A DNA stretch of 64,000 nucleotides. It comes from Pseudomonas sp. ERMR1:02 (GTDB taxonomy: Bacteria > Pseudomonadota > Gammaproteobacteria > Pseudomonadales > Pseudomonadaceae). Where the stretch lies: assembly GCF_002277815.1 (NCBI RefSeq), contig NZ_NKJI01000022.1:1-64000 (forward strand), given 5' to 3'. The notes under the pieces were generated by a model that was not told where the DNA came from, did not search any database, and saw only the letters and a program-made list of their open reading frames with translations. This document shows, in pieces, positions 36,437-48,290 of this stretch (its first letter is position 1; the number at the start of each line of letters is the position of its first letter). The translations under genes and the position numbers were made by a program.

Positions 36437-38119
36437 TCAGATCCGGAATTGCCCGACCAGACTGCCCAACCGCTGCCCCAGATCAGCCAGGCTTCGCGAT
36501 GTCTGCGCACCCAGTTGAGTCTCGCCGGCAACGTTATCCACCGCCACCGCAATCTGATGCACGCTGCGATTGATCTCTTCAGCCACAGCGGTCTGCTCTT
36601 CAGCGGCACTGGCGATCTGTGCGTTCATCGAATTGATGGTGGCAATCAGTTGCGCCATGGTGTCCAGGGACGCGCCGGCTTCGTTGGCCTGGGCCGAAGT
36701 GCCGTCACCGGCCTCGCTGGAACGGCGCATGGCTTCCACCGCTGACTGGGTGCCGGCCTGCAAGCGGTCGATCATGCCCTGGATTTCCTGGGTGCTGATT
36801 TGCGTGCGACTGGCCAGTGCCCGGACTTCATCGGCCACCACCGCAAAACCACGCCCGGCTTCACCGGCGCGGGCCGCTTCGATGGCCGCGTTGAGCGCCA
36901 GCAGGTTGGTTTGATCGGCGATCGAGCGGATCACCCCGAGCACGCTGACAATCGACGACACGTCTTTTTGCAGACTGTCCAACGACACGCCACTGCTGCG
37001 AATATCATCCACCAGCGCATGAATCTTCACGATGCTGCCGGCCACCACACGCTTGGCGGCCTGGCCTTCTTCATCGGTCTGCTGGGCGGCCACCGCGGCG
37101 TTTTGCGCGCTCTTGGCCACTTCCTGGGCGGCGGCCGACATTTCATTGATCGCCGTGGCGACCTGATCGGTCTCGTGCCGCTGACGCTCCATGGCCTGGT
37201 CCGAGCGGTGGGCCTGGTCGGAGACCTGATTCACCAGCCCGGTCAGTTGCGAGGTCATTTCGGTGATCTGGCGCACTAGGCCGTGGATCTTGTCGACAAA
37301 GCGGTTGAACGAACCGGCCAGCTCGCCCAGCTCATCCTGGCTGGTGATGGTCAGACGCCGGGTCAGGTCGCCCTCGCCCGCCGCGATGTCGTCGAGGTTG
37401 GCTTTCATCAGGTTCAGCGGACGCAAAATGGTATTGGCCAACAGCATCCCCGCCGCGGCAATCAGCAACAGCACCACCACGGCCACGCCGACAATACTCA
37501 GCACCACGCCTTGCATGCGCTCCTGAACCTTGTCTTGGACCACGGCCACTTGCGCCTCAATGCCATCGAGATTGACCGAGGTACCCACCGCCATGTCCCA
37601 CTTCGGCAGGTATTCGGTGTAGCCGAGCTTGGGCACCAATACCTGGTTATTGCCCGGCAGCGTCGATGTGTATTGCAGGTAATGTGTTCCGTCTTTGGCG
37701 ACTTTCACCAGGTCGCGGTTGTAGTAGACCCCGTTCGGATCGCGGTTGTCCCTGAAGCTCTGGCCCACGCCTTCGGGACTGTTGGCCTTGAACAGGCGCA
37801 CGGTGTTGGAATCGTAGCCGAAGAAGTAGCCTTCCTTGCCATAGGCGATGCTCGACAGCAACTTGATCGCCTGGGCGCGCGCTGCGTCGTCGCCCTGAGC
37901 GGCGGCGTCGTACAGCGGTTTGATCGTGGTCATGGCGACGGCAACGTAGCTTTGCAGGGTAGCCTTGGCATCGCTGAGCAGGCGCTCGCGGGTTTCCTCG
38001 ACTTCGTGACGAGCCTGGCCCTGGAGGATGAACAACGTCGTCAGGCTGATGACCAGAGCAAAGAGCAACACCGGGAGGACGGCAAGGGACAGGACTTTAG
38101 CCTTCAGGCTCATGCGCAT
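36437..38119 (-). CDS. Methyl-accepting chemotaxis protein with single-Cache (Cache_2) sensor
   Basis: A 560-residue receptor. TM1 at residues ~10-32, a periplasmic single-Cache domain ([16 protein letters not shown] at its core), TM2 at ~205-225, HAMP ([20 protein letters not shown]), and a signalling domain with the hairpin tip [20 protein letters not shown]. It lacks a C-terminal pentapeptide for CheR. Cache_2 receptors bind small carboxylates such as C2/C3 acids; the ligand is not assigned. Monocistronic, flanked by REPs. The ATG at 38113 is an alternative start. Confidence 0.92.
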   Translation of the reverse strand: MRMSLKAKVLSLAVLPVLLFALVISLTTLFILQGQARHEVEETRERLLSDAKATLQSYVAVAMTTIKPLYDAAAQGDDAARAQAIKLLSSIAYGKEGYFFGYDSNTVRLFKANSPEGVGQSFRDNRDPNGVYYNRDLVKVAKDGTHYLQYTSTLPGNNQVLVPKLGYTEYLPKWDMAVGTSVNLDGIEAQVAVVQDKVQERMQGVVLSIVGVAVVVLLLIAAAGMLLANTILRPLNLMKANLDDIAAGEGDLTRRLTITSQDELGELAGSFNRFVDKIHGLVRQITEMTSQLTGLVNQVSDQAHRSDQAMERQRHETDQVATAINEMSAAAQEVAKSAQNAAVAAQQTDEEGQAAKRVVAGSIVKIHALVDDIRSSGVSLDSLQKDVSSIVSVLGVIRSIADQTNLLALNAAIEAARAGEAGRGFAVVADEVRALASRTQISTQEIQGMIDRLQAGTQSAVEAMRRSSEAGDGTSAQANEAGASLDTMAQLIATINSMNAQIASAAEEQTAVAEEINRSVHQIAVAVDNVAGETQLGAQTSRSLADLGQRLGSLVGQFRI

Positions 38120-38182
38120 GACGTTCACTCTTTTGATTTTATTGTCGTGGTTAAAGGCTTTAACGGCACGCCAACAAAAAAC

Positions 38183-38274
38183 TGTAGGAGCACGGCTTGC
38201 CGGCGATGGCGTCCTGAGATTCAACATTGATGTCGACTGGTACACCGCTATCGCGAGCAAGCTTTGCTCCTACA
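38183..38274. repeat. Degenerate REP pair
   Basis: The left arm gtaggagcacggcttgccgg and the right arm atcgcgagcaagctttgctc are related but mismatched, so this is an older or chimeric copy. Confidence 0.75.
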
Positions 38275-38285
38275 GGGTTCCCTGG

Positions 38286-39602
38286 TTAGAGGACCATCGC
38301 CGCCAACCAGCCAAACGCCAGCAGCGGCAGGTTGTAGTGCAGGAAGGTCGGGACCACGGTGTCCCAGATGTGGTGATGCTGGCCGTCGATGTTCAGACCG
38401 GAGGTCGGGCCGAGAGTGGAATCCGAGGCAGGCGAACCGGCGTCACCGAGGGCGCCTGCGGTGCCGACGATGCACACGATGGCGATCGGGCTGAAGCCAA
38501 GCTGCATGCACAACGGCACGAAAATCACCGCCAGGATCGGTACCGTGGAAAACGACGAGCCGATGCCCATGGTCACCAGCAGCCCCACCAGCAACATCAT
38601 CAGCGCGCCAATGGCTTTACTGTGATCGATCCACGCGGCCGACGCTTCGACCAGTGTCTGCACTTCTCCAGTGGCCTTGATCACTTCGCCGAACCCGGAA
38701 GCGGCGATCATGATGAAACCGATCATCGCCATCATCTTCATGCCTTCGGTGAACAGGTCATCGGTATCACGCCACTTGACGATGCCCGACAGCGAAAAAA
38801 TCAGGAAGCCCACCAGCGCGCCGATGATCATCGAATCCAGCAGCAACTGAACAATGAACGCCGCCGCGATGGCCAGGCCTGCGACCATCAGACTCAACGG
38901 GTTGTATTGCACTGCGACCTGTTCCACTTGCTCGATCTTTTCCAGGTCGTAGACACGTTTTTTGCGATAGCTGATAAACGCCACCCCGAGCCCGACCAGC
39001 ATGCCCAGCGCCGGAATGCCCATGGCATGGGTGACGTTGATGTCGCTGATGTCCACGCCGCTGCGGGCGACGTTGGCCAGCAGGATTTCATTGAGGAAGA
39101 TGTTGCCGAAGCCCACCGGCAGGAACATGTAAGGGGTGATCAGGCCGAAGGTCATGACGCAGGCGATCAACCGGCGGTCCAGTTGCAACTTGGTCAGCAC
39201 GTATAAAAGTGGCGGCACCAGCAACGGAATGAACGCGATATGTATCGGCAAGATGTTCTGCGAGGCAATGGCCACCACCCAGAGCAGGCCGATCAGCAGC
39301 CATTTGACCTGACCGCCACCGGTGGCGTGCTGGCGGTCGACCATCGCCAGCGCCTTGTCGGCCAGGGCGTGGGCCAGGCCGGACTTGGCAATGGCCACGG
39401 CGAAAGCACCGAGCAACGCGTACGACAATGCCACCGTCGCCCCGCCGCCCAGGCCGCTGTTGAAGGCCTTGAGCGTCGCCTCGATGCCCAGGCCTCCGGT
39501 CAGGCCGCCCACCAGCGCGCCGACGATCAGCGCGATGACCACATGCACGCGCGACAAACTGAGTATCAGCATGATGCCGACCGCGGCAATCACTGCATTC
39601 AT
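38286..39602 (-). CDS. Na+/H+ antiporter family protein (YuiF-like)
   Basis: A 438-residue intact membrane protein with about 11-12 helices: [20 protein letters not shown] at the start, [18 protein letters not shown] with the Ser-rich re-entrant segment, and [20 protein letters not shown] near the C-terminus. It fits the YuiF/COG2056 branch of the NhaC-type transporters. The substrate could be Na+/H+ or an amino acid or carboxylate and is not proven. Confidence 0.82.
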   Translation of the reverse strand: MNAVIAAVGIMLILSLSRVHVVIALIVGALVGGLTGGLGIEATLKAFNSGLGGGATVALSYALLGAFAVAIAKSGLAHALADKALAMVDRQHATGGGQVKWLLIGLLWVVAIASQNILPIHIAFIPLLVPPLLYVLTKLQLDRRLIACVMTFGLITPYMFLPVGFGNIFLNEILLANVARSGVDISDINVTHAMGIPALGMLVGLGVAFISYRKKRVYDLEKIEQVEQVAVQYNPLSLMVAGLAIAAAFIVQLLLDSMIIGALVGFLIFSLSGIVKWRDTDDLFTEGMKMMAMIGFIMIAASGFGEVIKATGEVQTLVEASAAWIDHSKAIGALMMLLVGLLVTMGIGSSFSTVPILAVIFVPLCMQLGFSPIAIVCIVGTAGALGDAGSPASDSTLGPTSGLNIDGQHHHIWDTVVPTFLHYNLPLLAFGWLAAMVL

Positions 39603-39738
39603 TTCGTTACCTCAAGACAAACGGAAAGACTCCGTCCGGCAGTCTGCGAGAGCCGCCAGCGGATTTAAGGAATGGGTTTTATTAGAGGGCGCGCACTGTG
39701 CCGCAGCATCACCGCCTTGTCAAAGCGAACGCGGTCCC

Positions 39739-39833
39739 CTGTAGGAGCTGGCTTGCCAGCGAAGACGGCCTTGAAAATGGCGCACTTCCCGAAGGCCCCT
39801 TCGCTGGCAAGCCAGCTCCTACAGTGTGTTTGA
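39739..39833. repeat. REP pair, GTAGGAGCTGGC type
   Basis: Inverted arms gtaggagctggcttgccagc and complement flank a 36-bp spacer. It lies between the divergent antiporter and chemoreceptor genes. Confidence 0.9.
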
Positions 39834-39918
39834 TATTCGACGGGAGGGATAAAGAAAGCCAAATCCCGGCCGCTACAGTGCAAAGTCTCAGATATTTATC
39901 GAATAAAAGGACGTCTCC

Positions 39919-42066
39919 ATGTCGCTCAGACAACTTTCCATTCAATGGAAAATCACCCTACTGGCCGGGTTGTGCCTGGCGGGCATCGTGACCCTGCTGG
40001 TGGGTCTTTCGCTTTATCGCATGGAGCACAGCTCCGAACTGGTGAAAGCCTCGAGCATGGAGATGTTGACCGAAGCCGCCCAGGCGCGGATCGAGTCCCA
40101 GGGTGAAAACCAGGCGCTGGGCATTCGCCAGCAGTTCATGGACGCCTATCAATATGGCCATGGTTTTTCGCGGCAGGTGCTGTTTCTGCGTGATCAGGCC
40201 GAGAAGCGCTTTCTCGATGCCTTCGACCTGCGCGAAGACCTGACGCGCCAGGTCAAGTCGGCCCTGCAAGCCAACCCGGATTTACTTGGGCTGTCCCTGG
40301 TGTTCGAACCCAACGGGCTAGACGGCAAGGACGAGCTATTCGCCGGCCAGAGTGACGTCGGCAGCAATGAAAATGGGCGCTTTGCCTTGTACTGGTCGCA
40401 ACCGACGCCAGGAAAGCTGACCTCCATGCCACTGCCGGAAAAAGACATCGCCGATACCAGCACCGGCCCCAGCGGCGAAGCGGCCAATGCCTGGTTCACC
40501 TGCCCACGCACCCGCCTCAAGCCCTGCGTGATCGAACCGTACTTCTATGTGATTGACGGCCAGAACGTGCTGATGACCAGCATCGTTTTCCCGTTGATGG
40601 TCAACGGCAAGGTCATCGCTTCGCTGTCGGTGGACATCAACCTCAACAGCCTGCAAGCGGTCAGCCAGAGCGCGAGCAAGAAACTCTATGACGGCCAGAC
40701 CAGCGTCAGCATCGTCAGCCCGGCCGGTCTGCTCGCCGGCTACAGCCCGGATGCCAGCAAGCTCAGCCAGCGCCTGGAGGCCGTGGACCAGCGCAGCGGT
40801 GCCGAGCTGATGCGCATGCTCGCCGCCGCCAGCAAAATCACCAGCCTGCACAGCGATCATCAACTCAAGGTGTTGGCGCCGTTCCAGCCGATTCCCGGCG
40901 GTAAAGCCTGGGGCGTGTTGCTCGATGTGCCGGAGAAAGTCCTGGTCGGCCCTGCCGAAGCACTGAAGAAGCAACTGGATGAAAGCAACACCGCCGGCAC
41001 CCTGACCGAACTCGGCCTGGGTGTGCTGGCCGCGTTGATCGGCCTGTTGCTGGTGTGGTTGATGGCCCGCAGCGTGACCAAACCAATCCTCGGCGTGGCG
41101 CATATGCTTGAAGACATCGCCAGCGGCGAAGGTGACCTGACCCGACGCCTGGCCTACGACAAAAAGGATGAACTGGGCCAGTTGGCCGGCTGGTTCAACC
41201 GTTTCCTCGACAAGCTGCAACCGATCATCGCCGAGGTCAAACGCTCGGTGCAGGATGCGCGCAGTACAGCGGATCAGTCATCCGCCATCGCCACCCAGAC
41301 CAGTGCCGGCATGGAGCAGCAATACCGTCAGGTGGATCAGGTCGCCACCGCTTCACACGAAATGAGCGCCACAGCGCAGGACGTCGCTCGCGGCGCAGCC
41401 CAGGCAGCCCAGGCCGCGCGCGACGCCGATCAGGCAACCCGTCAGGGCCTGACCGTGATCGACCGCACCACCACCAGCATCGATAACCTTGCCGCCGATA
41501 TGAGCGCGGCGATGGTCCAGGTCGAAGGTCTGGCCGCCAACAGCGAGAAGATCGGTTCGGTACTGGAAGTGATCCGCGCCATCGCCGAACAGACCAACCT
41601 GCTGGCGCTCAACGCCGCGATCGAAGCGGCCCGTGCCGGTGAGGCCGGGCGCGGCTTTGCCGTGGTGGCCGATGAAGTGCGCAATCTGGCGCGGCGCACT
41701 CAGGAGTCGGTCGAAGAAACCCGACTGGTGATCGAACAATTGCAGAGCGGTACCCAGGATGTGGTGGGTTCGATGGGCAACAGCCATCGCCTGGCCCAGG
41801 GCAGCGTCGAGCAGGTCGGCCAGGCCGTGACGGCGCTGCGACAGATCGGCGACGCGGTCACCGTGATCAGTGACATGAACCTGCAGATCGCCAGTGCCGC
41901 CGAAGAACAAAGTGCTGTGGCCGAAGAGATCAATAACAACGTGGCGACCATTCGCGATGTGACCGAGTCGCTGTCGGGACAGGCCAATGAATCGGCGCGG
42001 GTCAGTCAGTCGCTCAACAGCCTGGCCAATCAACAGCAGAGGTTGATGGACCAGTTCCGCGTGTAA
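39919..42066 (+). CDS. Methyl-accepting chemotaxis protein with double-Cache sensor
   Basis: A 715-residue intact receptor. TM1 at residues ~12-32, a long periplasmic dCache domain (~35-355; [20 protein letters not shown] and [20 protein letters not shown] inside), TM2 at ~368-390, HAMP ([20 protein letters not shown]) and the signalling domain with [20 protein letters not shown]. No C-terminal pentapeptide. Amino acid or amine ligands are common for this type, but no motif decides it here. It is preceded by a clear AAAGGA ribosome site. Confidence 0.93.
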   Translation: MSLRQLSIQWKITLLAGLCLAGIVTLLVGLSLYRMEHSSELVKASSMEMLTEAAQARIESQGENQALGIRQQFMDAYQYGHGFSRQVLFLRDQAEKRFLDAFDLREDLTRQVKSALQANPDLLGLSLVFEPNGLDGKDELFAGQSDVGSNENGRFALYWSQPTPGKLTSMPLPEKDIADTSTGPSGEAANAWFTCPRTRLKPCVIEPYFYVIDGQNVLMTSIVFPLMVNGKVIASLSVDINLNSLQAVSQSASKKLYDGQTSVSIVSPAGLLAGYSPDASKLSQRLEAVDQRSGAELMRMLAAASKITSLHSDHQLKVLAPFQPIPGGKAWGVLLDVPEKVLVGPAEALKKQLDESNTAGTLTELGLGVLAALIGLLLVWLMARSVTKPILGVAHMLEDIASGEGDLTRRLAYDKKDELGQLAGWFNRFLDKLQPIIAEVKRSVQDARSTADQSSAIATQTSAGMEQQYRQVDQVATASHEMSATAQDVARGAAQAAQAARDADQATRQGLTVIDRTTTSIDNLAADMSAAMVQVEGLAANSEKIGSVLEVIRAIAEQTNLLALNAAIEAARAGEAGRGFAVVADEVRNLARRTQESVEETRLVIEQLQSGTQDVVGSMGNSHRLAQGSVEQVGQAVTALRQIGDAVTVISDMNLQIASAAEEQSAVAEEINNNVATIRDVTESLSGQANESARVSQSLNSLANQQQRLMDQFRV

Positions 42067-42080
42067 CCCACACCCTCCCC

Positions 42081-42182
42081 CTGTAGGAGCGAGCATGCTC
42101 GCGATGGACGATCTGGCACCGCGGGCATTCAGGTTCCCCGCGTTATCGTTGACGACCATCGCGAGCATGCTCGCTCCTACAG
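42081..42182. repeat. REP pair, GTAGGAGCGAGC type
   Basis: Inverted arms flank a spacer with cgttatcgttgacg; located just after the chemoreceptor stop. Confidence 0.9.
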
Positions 42183-42303
42183 GTTCTGCGTCTGCCGTGA
42201 TGGCGAGTGGATATCTACCCAAAGCCGATTATGCTTTTAGAGACCTTGCAGCGATGTGAGGCCGTCAGTTCGTGTCCAAAAACAAGAACAACGGAGAATT
42301 CTA

Positions 42304-43978
42304 ATGGCGGTTATCGACGGCACAACCTCGGGCAGCGCGCCCCACTACGGGGTCTCCAGGGAAGAGCGCAAGGTTATTTTCGCTTCCTCCCTGGGCACCG
42401 TGTTCGAATGGTACGACTTCTACCTCTACGGCTCGCTCGCCGCGATCATCGCCAAGCACTTCTTTGCCGGTGTCAACGAGACCACTTCCTTCATCTTCGC
42501 CCTGCTCGCGTTTGCCGCAGGCTTTGCCGTGCGGCCCTTCGGGGCGATTGTGTTCGGCCGGCTGGGTGACATGATCGGGCGCAAACACACCTTTCTTATC
42601 ACCATTGTGATCATGGGTATTTCAACGGCGGTGGTGGGTTTTCTGCCCGGCTACGCAACCATTGGCGTGGCGGCGCCGATCATCCTGATCAGCCTGCGCC
42701 TGTTGCAAGGCCTGGCCCTGGGCGGTGAGTACGGCGGTGCGGCGACCTACGTGGCCGAACACGCGCCGAAAGGCAAGCGCGGCTACTTCACCTCGTGGAT
42801 TCAGACCACTGCGACCCTCGGCCTGTTCTTTCGCTGCTGGTGATCCTCGCCTGTCGCACTGTACTCGGTACTGAAGCTTTCGAGGCGTGGGGCTGGCGCA
42901 TTCCGTTCCTGCTGTCGATCCTGCTGCTGATCGTCTCGGTGTACATCCGCCTGCAACTGAGCGAGTCACCGGTGTTCCTGAAAATGAAGGCCGAAGGCAA
43001 GGCTTCCAAGGCGCCGCTGACCGAGTCCTTCGCCCGCTGGGACAACCTCAAGATAGTGATCATGGCCCTGCTGGGCGGTACCGCCGGCCAAGCCGTGGTT
43101 TGGTACACCGGGCAGTTCTACGCGCTGTTCTTCTTGCTGCAGACGCTGAAGATCGACCCGCAGACCGCCAACCTGCTGATCGCCGGTTCGCTGCTGATCG
43201 GCACGCCGTTCTTCGTCATATTCGGCAGCCTGTCGGACCGCATCGGTCGCAAGGGCATCATCATGGCCGGCTGCATCCTCGCGGCGGTCACGTATTTCCC
43301 GATCTTTCATGCGCTGACCCAATACGGTAACCCCGACGTGTTCATCGCGCAGGAGAAGAATCCGGTCACGGTGATTGCCAATCCCGACCAGTGTTCGTTC
43401 CAGTTCGACCCGGTAGGCAAGGCCAAATTCACCAGCTCCTGCGACCTGGCCAAAACCGTGTTGGCGAAGCGGGCCATCCCCTATAAGAATCTGAAGGCCG
43501 AGCCCGGCACCGTTGCGCAGGTGCGCATCGGCGAGAAAGTGATCGAGAGCTTCGAGGGCACCGGCATGCCGGCCGCCGACTTCAAGACGAAGAACGACGC
43601 TTTCACCGCCACGCTCGCCACCGCTCTCAAGGATGCCGGCTACCCCGAGAAGGCCGACCCGGCCAAGACCAACTACCCGATGGTGCTGCTGCTCCTGACG
43701 ATCCTGGTGATCTACGTGACCATGGTCTACGGCCCGATCGCCGCCTGGCTGGTGGAACTGTTCCCGGCGCGCATTCGCTACACCTCAATGTCCCTGCCCT
43801 ACCACATCGGCAACGGCTGGTTCGGCGGCTTCCTGCCGACGGTGGCATTCGCCATGGTCGCGGCCACGGGGATATCTACTACGGGCTGTGGTACCCGATT
43901 GTCATCGCGGTGATGACGGCCGTTCTGGGGATTTTCTTCATGCCGGAAACCAAGGATCGGGAGATTCATCACACGTGA
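42304..43978 (+). CDS. MHS-family metabolite:H+ symporter (ShiA/ProP-like; frameshifts near 42828 and 43868)
   Basis: 558 residues after two repairs. It begins with the family motif VFEWYDFYLYGSLAAIIAKH, has GRLGDMIGRKHTFLITIVIM (loop 2-3) and LRLLQGLALGGEYGGAATYV, and ends FFMPETKDREIHHT. An inserted hydrophilic domain of ~110 residues (43340-43670, two Cys within QCSFQFDPVGKAKFTSSCDL) splits the second half. The family moves shikimate, alpha-ketoglutarate, proline/betaine or related solutes with protons; the substrate is not assigned. A single C and a single G are missing at the two breaks. Confidence 0.85.
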
Positions 43979-44011
43979 CTGCCCACTCTCTTAAGGGTTA
44001 ACACAATCCAA

Positions 44012-44101
44012 TGTGGGAGCGGGCTTGCTCGCGAATGCGGTGTGTCAGACAACATCTTCATTGACTGATACACCGCATTCGCGAGCAAGCCCGCTCCCAC
44101 A
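44012..44101. repeat. REP pair, GTGGGAGCGGGC type, long hairpin
   Basis: Arms and spacer (gcggtgtgtcag / ctgatacaccgc) can pair over most of the unit. Confidence 0.9.
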
Positions 44102-44126
44102 GGTTCGGTGTCCCGTCAGTTAGATC

Positions 44127-45442
44127 TCAGGTGCGCTTGGGCAGTTTGATCAACACTCTCAACCCGCCCCAATCGCTCCCCTGCAACCGCAAAACCCCGC
44201 CCCAGGTGTCGACGATGTCACGCACGATGCCCAGGCCCAGACCATGACCATCGGTCTGTTCATCCAGCCGTGTGCCGCGGCTGAACACTTGATCACGGGA
44301 ATCTTCGGGAATGCCCGGCCCGTCGTCCTCCACACTCAGCTCAAACCCTTCTGCGGTCTCACTCACACCCAAGCGAACCTCGGCATCCGCCCATTTGCAG
44401 GCGTTGTCCAGCAGATTGCCTAGTAATTCCAGCAAATCTTCGCGATCCCACGGCAACTGCAGGCCGGCCGGCGCCCGATAACTCAAGTCCAGGTGTTGGC
44501 CGTGGATCATGTTCAGCGTCGCCAGCAAACCCGGCAATTCGGCGTCGCAGTCAAACAGTGCGCCGGGCAGTGCGTCGCCGGATAACCGGGCGCGGTTGAG
44601 TTCGCGGTTGAGGCGCTGCTGGACCTGTTCCAGTTGCGTCTTGAGGATCTTGCGCAGCTGCGGATGCGCGTCGAGTTGCTCGCTTGAAGCCAGGCTTAAA
44701 AGCACCGCCAAAGGGGTTTTCAAGGCATGACCAAGATTGCCCAGGGCATTGCGCGAACGCTTGAGGCTGTCTTCGGTATGGGCCAGCAAATGGTTGATTT
44801 GCGCCACCAGCGGTTCCAGCTCCACCGGCACCTGATCATCGAGTTGCGAGCGCTGGCCCTGTTGCAACTGCGCGATCTGTTCGCGGGCCTTTTCCAGTGG
44901 CCGCAAGGCGCGACGCACGGTGATCCGTTGCAGCAGCAGAATCAGCAGCAACCCCGTCACCCCAGTCCGAGACCGACCTGCCGCATCCGCTGGAAGCTCT
45001 CTCGCACCGGGGTGTAATCCTGCGCCACGCTGATGGAGATCGACTGACCCAGGCGACGATAGTCCGAACGCAACACCAGCAGCTGCTGACCCTCGGGGCC
45101 TAGTTGCAAGTTGCTGTGCAGACCGGGATGGTCGAGGGGCGGCAATTCCTGATCCCACAGTGAACGGGAGCGCCAATGGCTGTCGGCAAAATCGATACGG
45201 AAGTAATGCCCGGAAAACGGTCGTTGATAGGCCGGCGCCAGGTGTCGTTCATCCAGCTGCAAACCCTGCGGGCCGCGCACGAGCGCCACCAGCAAGTTCT
45301 CGCTGTCGTTGCGCAGCCCGGCTTCGAGATAGCGCTGCAAGCCCAGTTCGAACAGCCACAGGCTGGTTTGCGCCAGCACCAGGCCGACGACCACCATTAC
45401 GCTGATCAGGCCCAGGCTCAAGCGGCGCTGGATCGACCTCAC
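44127..45442 (-). CDS. Sensor histidine kinase (frameshift near 44963)
   Basis: 438 residues after restoring one G in a GGGG run near 44963. TM1 ([20 protein letters not shown]), a short periplasmic domain of ~130 residues, TM2 ([15 protein letters not shown]), then a HAMP-like linker, the phospho-acceptor box [17 protein letters not shown], and ATPase motifs [10 protein letters not shown] (N box), [10 protein letters not shown] and [11 protein letters not shown]. The GTG start overlaps the stop of the response regulator (GTGA). The signal is unknown; PepSY proteins upstream hint at metal or envelope stress. Confidence 0.9.
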
Positions 45443-46107
45443 CGTGCCTGCCCACCAAACAGATAACCCTGGCCGCGACGGGTTTCGATCACGCTGCGCC
45501 CCAGTTTGCGTCGCAGGTGATTGACGTGGACTTCCAGCACGTTGGAGTCGCGCTCGGTTTCACCGTCGTAGAGATGTTCGGCGAGGTGGCTTTTGGAGAG
45601 GATTTGTTCCGGGTGCAGCATGAAGTAACGCAGCAAGCGAAATTCGGCGGCGGTCAGCTGAATGTCCGCGCCATCGCGGACCACGCACTGGCGCCCCTCA
45701 TCCAGGTGCAGCCCCGCAGCCTTGAGCGTGGGTTGATTGACCTGGCCATGGGAGCGGCGCAGCAGCGCCTGGACCCGCAGGTGCAGCTCTTCAGGATGAA
45801 AAGGCTTGGTCAGATAGTCGTCGGCACCGGCCTTCAGCCCTTCGATGCGTTCGGCCCAGGAATCGCGCGCCGTGAGGATCAGCACCGGCGTGGCCAGCCC
45901 GCCCGCACGCCACTGCGCCAGCACCTCGAGCCCCGGCAAACCTGGCAGGCCGAGGTCGAGGATGATCAGGTCATAGGGTTCGCTGCTGCCCTGATACACC
46001 GCGTCACGACCGTCGGCCAGCCAGTCCACGGCGTACCCTTGGCGATTGAGGCCGGCCATCAGTTCGTCGGCCAAGGGCACATGGTCTTCCACCAGGAGCA
46101 AGCGCAT
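45439..46107 (-). CDS. OmpR-family response regulator
   Basis: A 222-residue regulator with the receiver acidic pair at the N-terminus (LLVEDH), phospho-acceptor Asp in [10 protein letters not shown], and Lys in [10 protein letters not shown], followed by a winged-helix output domain ending [20 protein letters not shown]. It belongs to the QseB/PmrA/TctD side of the family. Start 3 bp after the PepSY gene and stop overlapping the kinase start, so PepSY-regulator-kinase form one operon. Confidence 0.93.
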   Translation of the reverse strand: MRLLLVEDHVPLADELMAGLNRQGYAVDWLADGRDAVYQGSSEPYDLIILDLGLPGLPGLEVLAQWRAGGLATPVLILTARDSWAERIEGLKAGADDYLTKPFHPEELHLRVQALLRRSHGQVNQPTLKAAGLHLDEGRQCVVRDGADIQLTAAEFRLLRYFMLHPEQILSKSHLAEHLYDGETERDSNVLEVHVNHLRRKLGRSVIETRRGQGYLFGGQAR

Positions 46108-46110
46108 CGG

Positions 46111-46434
46111 TCAATCTTCCTTGTCTTTGAGTAAACGGCCGGTGGAGGCATCGAGTTCAAGCTCACGGACCACGCCTTCTGCGGTCAGCAATTCGACTTC
46201 GTAAATGTAGACGTCGTGCTTCTCTTCAAGCTCCGCTTCCAGCAGTTTGGCGCCCGGATAGCGGTCCAGCGCCTGTTGCAGCAATTGTTCGAGCGGCAGG
46301 ATCACCCCTCGCTGGCGCAGGCGCAGGGCTTCGTCCTGGTCCAGGCCACGGGCCATGACCACCGAGCAGACAGCCAGAAGCGCCAGCACCAGCCAACGGC
46401 TAGCGCGTCGATGAGTAAAAGAAAGCAGCGTCAT
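46111..46434 (-). CDS. PepSY domain protein, exported
   Basis: A 107-residue protein with a signal sequence (WLVLALLAVCSVVMARGLDQ) and a PepSY domain at the C-terminus (YEVELLTAEGVVRELELDAS, then TGRLLKDKED). PepSY domains inhibit peptidases or bind cations in the periplasm; next to a two-component system they often tune its signal. Its ATG overlaps the stop of an upstream PepSY remnant (TAATG). Confidence 0.87.
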   Translation of the reverse strand: MTLLSFTHRRASRWLVLALLAVCSVVMARGLDQDEALRLRQRGVILPLEQLLQQALDRYPGAKLLEAELEEKHDVYIYEVELLTAEGVVRELELDASTGRLLKDKED

Positions 46435-46505
46435 TACGAATCCTGATGATCCTTGAGAATCTGCCCGCTGACAGCGTCTAATTCCATGTCCATGTATTTT
46501 CCACG
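46434..46505 (-). pseudogene. C-terminal remnant of a second PepSY protein
   Basis: The frame RGKYMDMELDAVSGQILKDH QDS ends at a TAA overlapping the next PepSY ATG. The MDMELDAVSGQILKD segment matches the end of PepSY domains (compare LELDASTGRLLKD in the intact neighbour). No upstream domain is present; sequence beyond 46510 is non-coding and leads into a REP. A 5' deletion of a tandem PepSY gene is the simplest reading. Confidence 0.6.
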
Positions 46506-46612
46506 TGTTGCCTGCGAAGGGCACCATAGCGATATGAACTTAATTGAAACTGAATGGCCATCATCGGACAGGGTTTTGTGGTCGCCATCAATGGTTGTGG
46601 CAACAAAAAACC

Positions 46613-46703
46613 CTGTGGGAGCGGGCTTGCTCGCGAAGGCGGTGTGTCAGTCACCATTAATGCCGATTGATACACCGCCTTCGCGAGCAAGCCCGCTCCC
46701 ACA
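46613..46703. repeat. REP pair, GTGGGAGCGGGC type
   Basis: Long hairpin-forming unit with gcggtgtgtcag inside; it lies between the PepSY remnant and the divergent patatin gene. Confidence 0.9.
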
Positions 46704-46751
46704 TTAGAACGCGTTTACAATTCTGCCTGCGTGCCAATATTCGAGACCCGC

Positions 46752-47829
46752 ATGACCGCCATCCACATCAAATTCCCTTCCCTGACGATCAAGGCCGGTC
46801 CGCGTGCTTTTGCGCGCATTCGTGAACACGGACTCAGCGCCGTCGATGTCGGTACGCTGCCGGGCGCCGCGGGTGGGCCGAAGGCGCTGGGGATTCAGGG
46901 GCTGGACCTGGCGTTGTTCGGCGAATGGCTGCCAGCGGCGCCACGGGAGCGCTCGCTGATTGGTGCATCGGTCGGTTCCTGGCGTTTCGCCAGCGCCTGC
47001 CTGCCGGACGCCGCCGAAGGCATACGCCGTCTTGGCCGGCTCTACACCGAGCAGAACTTCGCCAAGGGCGTGACCATGGCGCAAATCAGCCAGAGCTCGC
47101 GGCGCATGCTCGATGACTTGCTCGACGGCCGTGATGCCGCCTCCTCGACAACGCCCATTACCGCCTGAACATCATGGTGGTCAAAAGCCAAGGCCTGCTG
47201 GCGGACGATCATCGCGGCCGACTGGGCCTGGGCCTGTCGTCGGTAATCGCCGATAACTTGCGCGGTCGCGCGCGGCTGTCGCGGCACTTCGAACGGCTGA
47301 TCATCCACGATCCGCGCCTGGCGCCGCCGGTCAATGCGCTGAACGACTTCCCGTCGCGCTTCGTGCCACTGGATGCTGGCAACCTGCGCCAGGCCCTGCT
47401 CGCCTCGGGATCGATCCCCATGGTGATGGAAGGCGTGCGCGACCTGCCGGGTGCCGGCGCCGGCACGTTCCGCGACGGCGGCCTGCTGGACTATCACCTC
47501 GATCTGCCCTACAGCGGCAACGACATCGTGCTCTACCCGCATTTCACCGACCGGGTAATTCCGGGTGGTTCGACAAGACCCTGTTATGGCGTCGCGCCTG
47601 CCCGACACGCTTGCAGGATGTGCTGCTGTTGGCGCCGTCAAAGGAATACCTGTCGCGCCTGCCCTACGGCAAACTGCCGGACCGCAACGACTTCAAGCGC
47701 TTTATGGGCGACGCCCCGAGCCGGCAGAAATACTGGCGCACGACGATGGATGAAAGCCGCCGGCTGGGGGATGAGTTTCTCGAACTGGCCGCCAACGGTC
47801 GCCTTGGCGAACGCTTGCTGACCCTTTAG
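46752..47829 (+). CDS. Patatin-like phospholipase (frameshifts near 47143 and 47566)
   Basis: 359 residues after two repairs. The oxyanion motif AGGPKALG and the nucleophile motif GASVGS lie near the N-terminus, and the catalytic Asp is in RDGGLLDYHLDLPY, the Ser-Asp dyad of patatins. A cytosolic acyl hydrolase acting on lipids is expected; some family members are secreted effectors but no secretion signal is visible. One C (near 47143) and one G (near 47566) are missing. The frame before repair ends early at both points. Confidence 0.83.
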
Positions 47830-47915
47830 TCAGGACAAACTGGTAAACTCGTCGCCTGTCAAAATTGCCCCAGCGTCGCCACGGCGATCGCCACCTGAAC
47901 AGAGCTGAAACCACT

Positions 47916-48272
47916 GTGGAAATTTTCAAAGAATTCACCTTCGAATCCGCCCACCGCCTGCCCCACGTCCCGGACGGCCACAAGTGCGGGCGCCTGCACG
48001 GCCACTCGTTCAAAGTGGCGATTCACCTGAGTGGCGATATCGATCCGCATACCGGCTGGATCCGCGACTTCTCGGAGATCAAGGCGATCTTCAAGCCGCT
48101 GTATGAGCGCCTGGACCATAACTACCTGAACGATATTCCCGGTTTGGAAAACCCGACCAGTGAAGTGCTGGCCAAATTCATCTGGGCTGAACTCAAGCCG
48201 CTGCTGCCAGAGCTGAGTGCAATCCGGATTCACGAGACCTGCACCAGCGGCTGCATCTATCGCGGCGAATAA
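47916..48272 (+). CDS. queD: 6-carboxy-5,6,7,8-tetrahydropterin synthase
   Basis: A 118-residue intact enzyme of the QueD/PTPS family. The zinc ligands are in [10 protein letters not shown] and CGRLHGHSF, the catalytic Cys is in [14 protein letters not shown] is conserved, and the Glu and Cys are in [11 protein letters not shown]. It converts dihydroneopterin triphosphate to carboxy-tetrahydropterin in queuosine biosynthesis. The GTG start at 47916 gives the usual length. queE and queC are not in the window. Confidence 0.92.
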   Translation: MEIFKEFTFESAHRLPHVPDGHKCGRLHGHSFKVAIHLSGDIDPHTGWIRDFSEIKAIFKPLYERLDHNYLNDIPGLENPTSEVLAKFIWAELKPLLPELSAIRIHETCTSGCIYRGE

Positions 48273-48290
48273 ACCAGACAACACTGCCCC

